From assembly GCA_030633645.1 (NCBI GenBank), contig DAOVRY010000093.1:1-5293 (forward strand): DNA of 5,293 nt, read 5' to 3'. Position 1 is the first letter of the stretch. The number at the start of each line of letters is the position of its first letter. The notes under the pieces are model-generated. The model was not told the DNA's origin and ran no database searches. It saw only the letters and a program-made list of their open reading frames with translations. This DNA comes from Pseudomonadota bacterium (GTDB lineage: Bacteria; Desulfobacterota; DSM-4660; Desulfatiglandales; B25-G16). Below are positions 5,279 to 5,293 of this stretch, one piece after another. The position numbers and the translations under genes were made by a program.

Positions 5279-5293
5279 TCATACGAAACCAGC

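Larger units (their letters stand above)
5027..5293. other. Non-coding right end with inverted and tandem repeats
   Basis: No gene is supported here. The stretch contains the distant inverted pair CCCTGGC (5094-5100) with GCCAGGG (5186-5192), a 12-bp palindrome at 5148-5159, TTGGT (5132-5136) with ACCAA (5161-5165), and two short tandem repeats near the end. The segment ACCACTAAGGCGCAAAGG (about 5203-5220) resembles dispersed intergenic repeats seen in related anaerobes; I cannot check that here. Confidence 0.5.

Overview
The window looks like an accessory stretch of a moderate-GC anaerobic bacterial genome. A deltaproteobacterial (Desulfobacterota-like) origin is my best guess. It rests on the peptidase–XerD pair, the remnant of a 23S-IVS-type four-helix-bundle gene, and the GC-rich GCCTGCCCGCC hairpin repeats. 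It is inference, not proof. No rRNA, tRNA, CRISPR array or intact mobile element was found.

Layout: 1-460 is non-coding and dominated by nested inverted repeats ending in a GC-rich hairpin. From 461 to 2512 two well-preserved genes lie on the minus strand, an M24-family Xaa-Pro peptidase followed 12 bp later by xerD. Upstream of them (2560-2809, minus) is a small ribbon-helix-helix antitoxin-like gene broken by one frameshift. It still has a good ribosome site, a plausible promoter and a near-perfect 32-bp palindromic operator over the -10 region, and no toxin gene is beside it. Next, 2917-3609 (minus) encodes a DUF554 (YqgA/YdfK-like) membrane protein. From 3610 to 4295 there is no convincing intact gene. 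This stretch holds short degenerate repeats and what looks like a four-helix-bundle gene whose middle has been replaced by a GC-rich repeat. Two small plus-strand membrane-protein genes (4296-4679 and 4718-5026) probably form one transcript; the second has a zinc-ribbon head. The rest (5027-5293) is non-coding, with inverted and tandem short repeats.

How it fits together: xerD and the peptidase are housekeeping-type genes that may be co-transcribed, possibly helped by the promoter of the upstream antitoxin remnant. The remainder reads as a zone of gene decay and repeat accumulation around two uncharacterised small membrane proteins. I see no complete new defence or mobile system. The most interesting points are the broken autoregulated antitoxin, the repeat-invaded four-helix-bundle gene, and the structured DNA at 132-336.
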